A stretch of 12,566 bases of DNA from an uncultured Synechococcus sp. GTDB taxonomy: Bacteria > Cyanobacteriota > Cyanobacteriia > PCC-6307 > Cyanobiaceae. Each line of letters starts with the position of its first letter. The first letter of the stretch is position 1. Made by a program: the position numbers and the translations under genes. Location of the stretch: NCBI GenBank assembly GCA_937975655.1, contig CALJTZ010000552.1, forward strand, positions 1-12,566, in the 5' to 3' direction. Under the pieces are notes generated by a model. It had not been told where the DNA came from. It worked only from the letters and a program-made list of their open reading frames with translations, and ran no database searches. Shown in pieces: positions 7,409 through 12,566 of the stretch.

Positions 7409-7800
7409 GCGGACGCAATCTCCTTCTCGATACCAGCGTTCTGATCTGGTGGCTGTCTGAACCTGATCGCCTCAAGCCCGAGACCGCTGCCTTGATTGCA
7501 GATCCAGCCAACGCGATCAGTTGCAGTGTCGTGAACCTCTGGGAGATCCAGATCAAGTCACGGCTCGGCAAACTTGATCTGACGATGCCCTTGGGCACCA
7601 TCCATGACTGGATCGTGGATCAGGAAGGTTGGGCGCTGCTCCCCGTGCGCTGGCCGCACATCCGTCGTTTGGATGTGTTGCCTTCCCCGCACAAGGATCC
7701 GTTTGATCGGCTGCTGATCGCCCAGGCCCTGGAGGAGCAGCTCAGCCTGGTGAGTGTGGATGAGCAGGTGCGCCGCTATCCGCTCGACGTGCTCGGGTGA
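7405..7800 (+). CDS. vapC: VapC-type PIN-domain toxin ribonuclease
   Basis: The protein has 131 residues, one complete PIN domain. The acidic residues expected to bind the catalytic metal are visible: Asp9 in LLLDTSVLIWW, Glu47 in NLWEIQIKSRLGKL, Asp98/Asp101 in HKDPFDRLLIAQAL and Asp119 in LVSVDEQVRRYPLDVLG. The set and the length are typical of the PIN toxins paired with short DUF2281-like antitoxins. Such toxins cleave RNA when freed from the antitoxin. The start is TTG 7405, overlapping the antitoxin stop. No ATG or GTG exists before the catalytic motif, so an unusual start codon and translational coupling are implied. Activity is predicted, since no key residue is missing. Confidence 0.88.
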   Translation: MSGRNLLLDTSVLIWWLSEPDRLKPETAALIADPANAISCSVVNLWEIQIKSRLGKLDLTMPLGTIHDWIVDQEGWALLPVRWPHIRRLDVLPSPHKDPFDRLLIAQALEEQLSLVSVDEQVRRYPLDVLG

Positions 7801-7887
7801 CGGTCTTGGCGTCCTGGCCCGACTCGGCTCTGTTACGGGCACTAGTGTTGCAGCCCCAACTGATCAACGGCGTAGCCGGGGCAGTCG

Positions 7888-8754
7888 ATGGCGAATGACT
7901 TAGGCATCAGTGTGTTGCGCTCATCGAAAGGAGCCGTAGTGCGCTCCGGTGATCTACTCGGAGTCCGCTATTCCGGTTCGTTGGTGAATGGCGATGGAAC
8001 ACCGTTCGATGCCAACTACGACTTCAACACCTTCTCGGTGATCCCAGCGCGGCAGTTGTTCACCTTCACGGTGGGCAGTGGTCAGGTGATCCAGGGTTGG
8101 GATCGGGCCCTCACCGGTCGTCGATTGGGTGAGGTGCTGGAGCTCACGATCCCAGCCGATCAGGCCTACGGGAGCTCGGGTGCACCGCCGTCGATTCCCC
8201 CCGATGCACCGCTGCGCTTTCACGTGGAGTTGGTCGGTGCTGTTCCGGCTGGCGAACCAAAGGCGATCTATCCCTCTTATGTCGATCTTGGGTTGAGCAA
8301 GAAGCTCTCCAAGCAGCTCACAGCGCTCAAGACGACGATCACAACCAGAAAGGTTGGTACGGATGCTGATGACCTGATCATCGGTGGCAGTTCCAAGGAT
8401 CTGCTGATCGGCCTTGCAGGCAGCGACCTGATCGAGGGTGGTGCAGAGGCGGATGTGCTGATCGGTGGCCCTGGCAGCAATCGCTTTGTTTACACAAGCC
8501 TGAGTGATTCACCAGCTCGACGCGGGCGGCAGGATCAGCTGCTGGGCTTCCAGGGTGCCAGTGACCAGATTGATCTATCGGCCCTTGGCGCTGCGTTCAC
8601 TTACGTGGGCAAGCGCGCCTTCAGTAAGGCGGCTGGTGAAGTTCGTTTCGCCAATGGATCCCTGCAGTTGGATCAAGACGGCGATGGCCGAGCAGATCTG
8701 GAGGTGCTGCTGACAGGTCTGAACCGTTTCAGTGCCAGCAATCTGGTCTTCTAG
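7888..8754 (+). CDS. FKBP prolyl isomerase fused to RTX calcium-binding repeats
   Basis: The protein has 288 residues from ATG 7888, with an in-frame TAG at 7873 limiting the start. Residues about 18-119 are an FKBP domain: VRYSGSLVNGDGTPFDANYD, then FTVGSGQVIQGWD (60-72) and PADQAYG (89-95), closing with FHVELVG. The usual pocket residues (Tyr28, Asp41, Val67-Ile68, Trp71, Tyr94, Phe111) appear present, so prolyl isomerase activity is likely. A Lys-rich linker leads to RTX nonapeptide-like repeats (about 157-195: GTDADDLIIGG, KDLLIGLAGSD, ADVLIGG). After these comes a serralysin-like C-terminal block with DQDGDGRAD (262-270), a likely calcium site. There is no N-terminal signal peptide. RTX repeats near the C-terminus normally mean type I secretion, so the isomerase probably acts outside the cell or at its surface. 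No transporter genes lie in the window. Confidence 0.85.
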   Translation: MANDLGISVLRSSKGAVVRSGDLLGVRYSGSLVNGDGTPFDANYDFNTFSVIPARQLFTFTVGSGQVIQGWDRALTGRRLGEVLELTIPADQAYGSSGAPPSIPPDAPLRFHVELVGAVPAGEPKAIYPSYVDLGLSKKLSKQLTALKTTITTRKVGTDADDLIIGGSSKDLLIGLAGSDLIEGGAEADVLIGGPGSNRFVYTSLSDSPARRGRQDQLLGFQGASDQIDLSALGAAFTYVGKRAFSKAAGEVRFANGSLQLDQDGDGRADLEVLLTGLNRFSASNLVF

Positions 8755-9052
8755 ACCTCGCAAGAGTGCTCCAGCACGACTGCGATCAAGCAGTCGTCGA
8801 GGCAGTGATCCTCCGGCGCAAGGGCGCTCACCAGAGTGAGCTCGTTGGTCAGCACCAGAACCGCGGCGGTGACGAGGGTGGTGAGACCCTGGAAGCCTGC
8901 CTGGGCCGTCCGCAGCGGCTACCAATCACCGGCAGACCGTCATGGCCTGCACCCCTTTGTTGGGAGGCATGGCCAATGGCACTGGCCTCCCCGGCATCGA
9001 CACAGGGGTTGAGGGGGTTCCAGGACGTCGATTCGGTTGGGTTGGGCAGGGC
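8751..9052 (-). pseudogene. Possible frameshifted minus-strand gene remnant in the 8755-9133 gap
   Basis: The 379 bases between the FKBP-RTX gene and the next plus-strand gene hold no good plus-strand gene. On the minus strand, one frame is open from 9052 downward and reads NPLNPCVDAGEASAIGHASQ and then GHDGLPVIGS. Near 8915 a second frame takes over, reading AQAGFQGLTTLVTAAVLVLT, ALAPEDHCLDDCLIAVVLEH and a stop at 8751-8753. This stop shares CTAG with the plus-strand stop. Both pieces use GC-ending codons and look like protein, so a single frameshift in one gene is plausible. There is no clear start codon or ribosome binding site, and I do not recognise the family. GC-rich noncoding DNA can mimic this. 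Confidence 0.3.
8776..8797. repeat. Perfect 8-bp inverted repeat after the FKBP-RTX gene
   Basis: ACGACTGC (8776-8783) and GCAGTCGT (8790-8797) pair perfectly around a six-base loop, 22 bases after the FKBP-RTX stop. No T-run follows on either strand, so it is not a classical intrinsic terminator. It could still stop or stabilise the upstream transcript. Confidence 0.4.
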
Positions 9053-9133
9053 TCACCCCCCTGATGGAATCACCATCGCCCGACCAGAACGAAGAGCTGT
9101 CGTTCCCGATAACGGCACGTTCCCGTCCCTTTC

Positions 9134-9862
9134 ATGACCATGCTTCTTTCTCCAGAAGCTCGAGGGTCACTCAGTCCGGCAGCACTCTCCTGCAGTGTCT
9201 CCGCCCTTGGCGGCAGTGACTGCGGGCCCGATGGCGTTGTGCAGCTGGAGCGTCTGAGCTTCCCGAGCCTCGATGAACCGATGCTGATCGAGATGCGCCT
9301 GGAGCAGCACCGGCGCACACAGCAGCGTCATCGCTGGATTGGTCGTGCCGTCGGTGCTGGTGTCGGCCTGGCGACGGGGATCGCTGTCGATGGTTTCGAC
9401 CTTGGCGATCTCACCTCAGCCTTCATGGGTGGTGCGGTCGGTGATTTGACGGTGGAAGGCATTCAGTCCCATACGGATGCGGAGCTAGAGCAACTGGGTC
9501 TCAGCTGGGCCCTCGCGCCTGAGAGTCTCCACTTCCATCAGCGTCGCCATGGCCGTGCCCTGAACCGGGTGCTGCTGCTCGCGATGCGAGGCAGCCAGTT
9601 GCGCACCACCTGTGGAGTGCGCTTTGCCGATGGCTTTCTGGCGTTCTTCTCGCCAGATCTGTACCAGTGCGATCTGACGCCCTTTCATGGAGCGCGTCGG
9701 CTGAGCGGCAAGGGTGCCATGCCCGATCTGGGTGCGACGACTCGCCCGGTGGGTGCGCTGCTTTGCAACGACGGCCGTGAACGCCCTTTGCAGGCAGTGA
9801 TGACCGATAAGGGCCCCCTGCTGGCGATGGAGTTCGTCACGCCTCACCACTCGCTGTATTGA
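9134..9862 (+). CDS. Hypothetical protein with a Gly/Ala-rich hydrophobic segment
   Basis: The protein has 242 residues from ATG 9134; a second ATG two codons later is also possible. No ribosome binding site is clear. Residues 1-67 are polar, with a charged run (EMRLEQHRRTQQRHR) at about 53-67. Residues 68-104 are glycine- and alanine-rich and hydrophobic (WIGRAVGAGVGLATGIAVDG, then LTSAFMGGAVGDL), like a helix hairpin that could touch a membrane. The C-terminal half (about 125-242) looks like a compact mixed domain, with RVLLLAMRGS, CGVRFADGFLAFFSPDLYQC and PLLAMEFVTPHH. I do not recognise a family or catalytic motif. The small membrane protein follows 15 bases after its stop, so the two are probably co-transcribed. 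Confidence 0.65.
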   Translation: MTMLLSPEARGSLSPAALSCSVSALGGSDCGPDGVVQLERLSFPSLDEPMLIEMRLEQHRRTQQRHRWIGRAVGAGVGLATGIAVDGFDLGDLTSAFMGGAVGDLTVEGIQSHTDAELEQLGLSWALAPESLHFHQRRHGRALNRVLLLAMRGSQLRTTCGVRFADGFLAFFSPDLYQCDLTPFHGARRLSGKGAMPDLGATTRPVGALLCNDGRERPLQAVMTDKGPLLAMEFVTPHHSLY

Positions 9863-9877
9863 ACGTTGAGGACGGTC

Positions 9878-10099
9878 ATGACTCATTCCTCCTCTGAATT
9901 CCCTGACACGGCTTTCCCTGCTGCCTCGAGGTTGCAGGACCTGGAGCAGGTGCTGGAGCGCGAACGTCGACGCAAGCTTCTGTTGATCGTGCCGGTGGCC
10001 GGTGTGATCGGTACGGCCGTCGTCTTCCAGGCCACTTGGGCTTTGGCAGTTGCGGCTACCGGAATGATCGGGCTTCAGGCGTGGCGCCGCGGGCATTAA
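9878..10099 (+). CDS. Small two-helix membrane protein
   Basis: The protein has 73 residues from ATG 9878, preceded by GAGG with a six-base spacer. A TTG at 9866 in the same frame is a less likely start. After a polar N-terminus (about 1-20), a charged helix (LEQVLERERRRK) leads into two hydrophobic segments, LLLIVPVAGVIGTAVVF and TWALAVAATGMIGLQAW. They are separated by only two or three residues, a helical hairpin. The positive residues before the first helix put the N-terminus in the cytosol. It ends in Arg-Arg-Gly-His. Family not recognised. Its place right after the 9134 gene suggests a membrane partner for that protein. Confidence 0.65.
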   Translation: MTHSSSEFPDTAFPAASRLQDLEQVLERERRRKLLLIVPVAGVIGTAVVFQATWALAVAATGMIGLQAWRRGH

Positions 10100-10123
10100 T
10101 CGAATTGCTGTCTTGATTAATCA
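10095..10123 (+). promoter_or_regulatory. AT-rich inverted repeat, possible operator or promoter
   Basis: ATTAATC (10095-10101) and GATTAAT (10115-10121) form an inverted repeat, and the right arm sits inside a perfect 10-bp palindrome, TGATTAATCA (10114-10123). It lies in the 36-base gap between the small membrane protein and the next gene, and is much more AT-rich than its surroundings. This fits a dimeric regulator site or a promoter element for the 10136 gene. Confidence 0.4.
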
Positions 10124-10135
10124 CATTTTCTTCTG

Positions 10136-10492
10136 ATGACAATTTCTGTGATCGGTGCTGTTGATGCCGACAGTCTGATTGATTCACACCCGCAGGCGGA
10201 GTTGATTCGCCTAGTGCTGCGCACGGCATACCGGGCCTACAGCTGGCGCCATAAGCAGGGGCTTGACGCTCTCTCCTGGTTGCTGGGCCCCGTAGCGTCG
10301 GCTGGCTTTGTGATGGTCGATGACCACCGCGACAAGCAATCACGGCAATGCGTTGACGCGGTTCGGAAGCTGCTTGGCCAGTTGGGCCAATCCCTGGCCG
10401 ATCGGCGTGTGATCGCCGTTCTGCTGCGCGAGTACCCAGGCCGGGATCCGCAGATCGCCGCGATGTTCAATGCCCACCTCCATCAACGCTGA
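10136..10492 (+). CDS. Hypothetical protein, 118 residues
   Basis: The ORF starts at ATG 10136, just after an AT-rich palindromic gap, with no obvious ribosome binding site. The product is soluble and mostly helical. Segments include AELIRLVLRTAYRAYSWRH (about 21-39), a hydrophobic stretch LSWLLGPVASAGFVMV (46-61), then VDAVRKLLGQLGQSLADRRV (73-92) and IAVLLREYPGRDPQIAAMF. The last segment may be a helical repeat or interaction surface. I see no catalytic motif or known family. It may belong with the cluster of orphan genes on this strand from 9134 on. Confidence 0.55.
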   Translation: MTISVIGAVDADSLIDSHPQAELIRLVLRTAYRAYSWRHKQGLDALSWLLGPVASAGFVMVDDHRDKQSRQCVDAVRKLLGQLGQSLADRRVIAVLLREYPGRDPQIAAMFNAHLHQR

Positions 10493-10514
10493 AGACTGGC
10501 TGCTCTCTCAGACC

Positions 10515-10563
10515 AGGAGGAATCACTGTGGCGTCCTCAGAACGATCAGTTAGGGCCACCTAG
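10515..10563 (+). promoter_or_regulatory. Strong ribosome binding site with an 11-codon ORF ending in amber
   Basis: A perfect AGGAGG (10515-10520) sits seven bases before GTG 10528-10530. This opens an 11-residue ORF (MASSERSVRAT) ended by TAG at 10561-10563. The reading frame is the same as that of the gene starting at ATG 10585, with no other stop between them. It is either a leader peptide followed by re-initiation, or the true start of the 10585 gene cut off by one nonsense change (for example CAG to TAG). The gene's own ATG has no ribosome binding site, which supports dependence on this signal. Confidence 0.55.
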
Positions 10564-10584
10564 AACCACCATCTACACACCCAG

Positions 10585-11544
10585 ATGACGACCTATCGCT
10601 ACATGCGCTCCAGTCTCCGCCGGAACCTGGATCAGGTGCCCGCCAGTCCCTTGATTGCTGCCACGGCAGCCGCGAATGGCCTGATCGGCATCGAAGCATT
10701 CCGCTCCATTCCCTTTGAGTCGCTGCCGGCTGATGTGATCGAACAGCTGCGGCGCGACGGCACCCGCGGTGAGCTGCGAGATCTCGATGGTGCCCGTGAG
10801 GTCTTTGAGCTGAACGTGCCGGCAGAAGCCAGAGGCTCGGTGGAGGGCGTGCGAGCTGTCACCAACGACGAGTCCATCGATTGGATGCACCGCGAGCCCC
10901 ATGCCGCCGGTGGTGGTTCAGAGGCCGCCAATGGGGTCTATGGACCGGAGGGATTGAATCAGCAGATCGGTAGTCAGCCGATGAGCGCCGCCGAGGTCCA
11001 GCAATCGCACGGCTACACGCGGGATGTGGCTGAGCAGGCGACCCCGGGTGTGAGTGGGGATCTAGGGGAAGTGGTCGGCGACACGCTCGAGATCGGTTCC
11101 CTTGGCGGCGTGATGGGTGGCGGTATTGCGGTTGCTCATCGCTGGGCACAGGTCCAGGGATATCGCGACAGTGGCCGTCATGATCTGGCAGCCGCGGCCC
11201 AGCAGCGGATGCTGGATGATGCGGCCAAAGGTGCCGTCAATGGCGTCGTGCGGGGCGGGGCGGTCGCCGTGACCCAGGCGGTATTGGGTGCAAATCCATT
11301 GACGGCGGGCATCGGTCTAGTGGCACCCGATGCCATCGCATTGCTGAGTCAGCAGGATCAGCTGAGCGAAGCGGAGTACAAGCAAAAGGCGGCTGCGCTC
11401 GTGGGCAAAGGTGCGCTGGCTACGGCACTGGTGTGCGCTGGCCCCGTGGGCTGGTTGGGGCTGGCTGGTCTGTCTTTGGTCTCGGCCTACAGCAAGGCGT
11501 CATCCCACGCCGCTGGCAATGCCACGGCGAATGCAGGAGCCTGA
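10585..11544 (+). CDS. Hypothetical protein with C-terminal Gly/Ala-rich helices
   Basis: The protein has 319 residues from ATG 10585. This ATG lacks a ribosome binding site; a perfect one with an in-frame GTG lies upstream, separated by one amber codon. Residues 1-105 are soluble and mixed (PLIAATAAANGLIGIEAFRS, then LPADVIEQLRRDG). Residues 106-165 are Gly/Ser/Gln-rich and probably flexible. From about 166 on, glycine/alanine-rich amphipathic or hydrophobic helices follow: LGGVMGGGIAVAHRW, AKGAVNGVVRGGAVAVTQAV, NPLTAGIGLVAPDAIALL and ALATALVCAGPVGWLGLAGL. These might insert into membranes or pack as a helical bundle. The shape, a soluble head plus flexible linker plus glycine-rich helices, recalls pore-forming or secreted effector proteins, but no family is recognised. 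An RHH gene follows four bases after the stop. Confidence 0.65.
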   Translation: MTTYRYMRSSLRRNLDQVPASPLIAATAAANGLIGIEAFRSIPFESLPADVIEQLRRDGTRGELRDLDGAREVFELNVPAEARGSVEGVRAVTNDESIDWMHREPHAAGGGSEAANGVYGPEGLNQQIGSQPMSAAEVQQSHGYTRDVAEQATPGVSGDLGEVVGDTLEIGSLGGVMGGGIAVAHRWAQVQGYRDSGRHDLAAAAQQRMLDDAAKGAVNGVVRGGAVAVTQAVLGANPLTAGIGLVAPDAIALLSQQDQLSEAEYKQKAAALVGKGALATALVCAGPVGWLGLAGLSLVSAYSKASSHAAGNATANAGA

Positions 11545-11548
11545 GGGA

Positions 11549-11728
11549 ATGTCGATGACTATCCAGTCCCCTCCGGCCCGGCTGGCGATCCTGAGTCGTA
11601 AGTCGCGGCGTGTGTCGATCACGATCCATTGGGACCTGCATCAGCGCTTGCTGGATCGGGCTGACAACGAGGGGCGCTCGCTGAGCAACCTGATGGCCTA
11701 CCTGCTGGAGGTGGCGACAGCGCCGTAG
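11549..11728 (+). CDS. Ribbon-helix-helix DNA-binding protein
   Basis: The protein has 59 residues from ATG 11549, with GAGGGA directly before it. The same frame is open far upstream, but that part is a shadow of the 10585 gene. RRVSITIHWDLHQRLLDRAD (20-39) is the beta strand and first helix of a ribbon-helix-helix fold, and RSLSNLMAYLLEVATA (43-58) is the second helix, with the typical S-L-S-N-L turn. Such proteins bind DNA as dimers through the paired strands and act as CopG- or Arc-like repressors or as antitoxins. It follows the 10585 gene by four bases, so it is probably co-transcribed and may regulate that cluster. The repeats at 11889-11984 are candidate sites. No toxin partner is evident downstream. 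Confidence 0.75.
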   Translation: MSMTIQSPPARLAILSRKSRRVSITIHWDLHQRLLDRADNEGRSLSNLMAYLLEVATAP

Positions 11729-11738
11729 GACTTTCGTT

Positions 11739-11921
11739 TTGACAGATGCCGAGAGCTCGCCTGGCTACGCGCAGGTCATCTGCGAGTCCCTGCGGGCTGA
11801 CCTATTAGGGATTGCCGCAGAAGTCATTCGCAGCGGTCCTGCGCCCAGGTCCCAGTCTGGGACTGGGGTTTTGACGGCTGTGCCGGACGCGACGGTGATC
11901 CCCCGGGGTTCGTCAAACTGA
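11739..11921 (+). CDS. Doubtful 60-residue ORF
   Basis: A TTG at 11739 opens a 60-residue frame ten bases after the ribbon-helix-helix stop, with AGGA eight bases upstream. Residues 1-33 read like protein (GYAQVICESLRADLLGIAAE), with an amphipathic helix. The rest is Gly/Ser/Pro-rich. A perfect hairpin followed by GGTTTTG (11851-11873) lies inside it, more natural for a noncoding 3' end. It may be a short co-transcribed partner of the RHH gene or not a gene at all. Confidence 0.3.
   Translation: MTDAESSPGYAQVICESLRADLLGIAAEVIRSGPAPRSQSGTGVLTAVPDATVIPRGSSN
11851..11874 (+). terminator. Possible intrinsic terminator of the RHH operon
   Basis: CCCAGTC (11851-11857) and GACTGGG (11861-11867) form a perfect 7-bp GC-rich stem with a three-base loop, followed by GGTTTTG. 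The T-run is short, so termination may be weak. An overlapping pairing (GTCCCA with TGGGAC) is also possible. It lies within the doubtful 11739 ORF. Confidence 0.35.
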
Positions 11922-11984
11922 CCGTCGCGCTGAGATGCCCTGCGCTGGAACGGATCTCGAGGACTGCGACGGAGGCGACGGTCA
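11889..11984. repeat. Repeated GCGACGG motifs with a perfect 10-bp inverted repeat
   Basis: GCGACGG occurs at 11889, 11966 and 11975 on the plus strand and once inverted (CCGTCGC, ending at 11928). The outer pair TGACCGTCGC (11919-11928) and GCGACGGTCA (11975-11984) is a perfect 10-bp inverted repeat 46 bases apart, directly followed by a T-rich tract. The repeats may be binding sites, for instance for the nearby ribbon-helix-helix protein. Alternatively, with the T-rich tract, they may form a long-looped terminator for the plus-strand block. Confidence 0.45.
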
Positions 11985-12004
11985 TTTTCCTTCTTTTTTA
12001 TATA

Positions 12005-12043
12005 GATAGGGGGTATCTTCTGGGTTCTTTAAGGGGAACCCAG
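12005..12043. repeat. Two inverted repeats in the AT-rich junction
   Basis: AGATA-GGGGG-TATCT (12005-12019) and CTGGGTTC (12020-12027) with GAACCCAG (12036-12043) are two adjacent perfect inverted repeats. The second overlaps the stop codon (12029-12031) of the minus-strand gene. They follow a T-rich tract (11985-12004) where the plus-strand block and the minus-strand gene converge. A bidirectional terminator is the simplest reading, although no T-run follows the second stem on the minus strand. Confidence 0.4.
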
Positions 12044-12566
12044 CCCTTCATGTTGTTTCTCTAGTCTAGTCGATCTGATAGTGCTTTGATCCGTCTCGGC
12101 TGGGGAGGCCTGGCGTTTGTCATCAGGTGGTCGCACTGCTTCCAGTCCAAGCTTTTCCATGAATGCTCTGAGAGTGGCGTTCGACGGTTTAATTCCTGTT
12201 GAGTACAGGAGCTTTGCGAGAGAGCGGTGTTCCTGATTCAGCTCCGCTGGGCTGTACCTGCTTTGCCCAAGGATTACCTGTTGCAGTTTTTGCAGTTGAG
12301 CGGTGTTTTCGTGGGGATACAGCTCCTTCAGCATGGCCATGCCGGCGCGTATCCCTCCTGTTCTGGCCAGCCAGGCATCGAGTTCATCGCTAAGTGCATC
12401 GCTGATCTCGTGGCATTTGCTGGGTGACCAGGAGCTTTCGCTCACATAGTCCAGCTGGAGGAAACCGGCGAAAATGTCGCAGAAATCGTGAAATTCCAGG
12501 GGCTGTCGGCCTTGGTGATTGGGGTGCCAGAGGAAAGCTCCAGCCTCCAGGGCGGCTCCTCCGAAC
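12029..12566 (-). CDS. Partial hypothetical protein, N-terminus off the right edge
   Basis: The frame ending at TAA 12029-12031 is open for 178 codons to the right edge. An internal GTG at 12443-12445 would give 138 residues. However, the upstream part reads as good protein (GAALEAGAFLWHPNHQGRQ, EFHDFCDIFAGFLQLDYV), so the real start lies outside the window. The visible part is helical and charged: CHEISDALSDELDAWLARTG, then GMAMLKELYPHENTAQLQKL and NQEHRSLAKLLYSTGIKP. It ends in SNATLRAFMEKLGLEAV and a polar, probably disordered tail of about 35 residues. No family is recognised. GC is lower than in the central operon, as in the left-edge gene, and the two frames would be in register if the contig ends joined. 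Confidence 0.65.
   Translation of the reverse strand, partial: FGGAALEAGAFLWHPNHQGRQPLEFHDFCDIFAGFLQLDYVSESSWSPSKCHEISDALSDELDAWLARTGGIRAGMAMLKELYPHENTAQLQKLQQVILGQSRYSPAELNQEHRSLAKLLYSTGIKPSNATLRAFMEKLGLEAVRPPDDKRQASPAETDQSTIRSTRLEKQHEGLGSP

Noticed and set aside
8766..9137. 123-residue plus-strand open frame in the gap
   Set aside because: Low protein-likeness (Arg/Pro/Trp-rich end), no ribosome binding site, and it overlaps the start of the 9134 gene.
1..12566. CRISPR array, rRNA or tRNA genes, insertion sequence
   Set aside because: No spaced direct repeats, no recognisable RNA gene, and no transposase with terminal repeats were seen on reading both strands.

Overview
The window looks like chromosome or plasmid DNA from a GC-rich unicellular cyanobacterium, probably of the Synechococcus/Cyanobium type. 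The reason is one operon (2132-7179) that joins a divergent sigma-70-like protein, a DUF1822-like protein, a CHAT-CHASE2 membrane protein and a secreted DUF928-like protein. I know this combination only from cyanobacteria. This taxonomic call rests on family recognition, not on a search. The first 12 bases match the common 3' end of Illumina adapters, so the left edge is probably a raw contig end.

Layout. A minus-strand gene runs off the left edge (13-449), and another minus-strand gene enters from the right edge (12029-12566). Both are partial and unrecognised. From 450 to 2131 there is no convincing intact gene, only short minus-strand coding-like fragments interrupted by stops and apparent frameshifts. 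One of them resembles a tyrosine recombinase C-terminus. The plus-strand operon then starts at a GTG with a good ribosome binding site. Its first three genes overlap as TGATG and GTGA, and the fourth starts 7 bases after the third ends. Directly behind it sits a VapBC-type toxin-antitoxin pair (7184-7800), separated only by a perfect 9-bp hairpin across the stop codon. Next is a fusion of an FKBP-type prolyl isomerase with C-terminal RTX calcium-binding repeats (7888-8754), probably exported by type I secretion.

After a 379-base gap with possible minus-strand gene remnants comes a run of unrecognised plus-strand genes (9134-11544). They include a two-helix membrane protein and two proteins with Gly/Ala-rich hydrophobic stretches. 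A small ribbon-helix-helix protein (11549-11728) and a doubtful 60-residue ORF follow. The plus-strand block ends in an AT-rich, inverted-repeat-rich segment (11889-12043) facing the minus-strand gene from the right.

How the genes may work together. The CHAT domain keeps the His-Cys pair expected of a caspase-like protease and is tied to a CHASE2 sensor region and membrane helices. The same transcript encodes a sigma-like protein with an apparent DNA-binding helix-turn-helix and a secreted partner. This suggests an envelope-to-transcription signalling unit with proteolysis as the output. That is inference, but it is the most interesting system in the window. The downstream orphan cluster has no assignable role.
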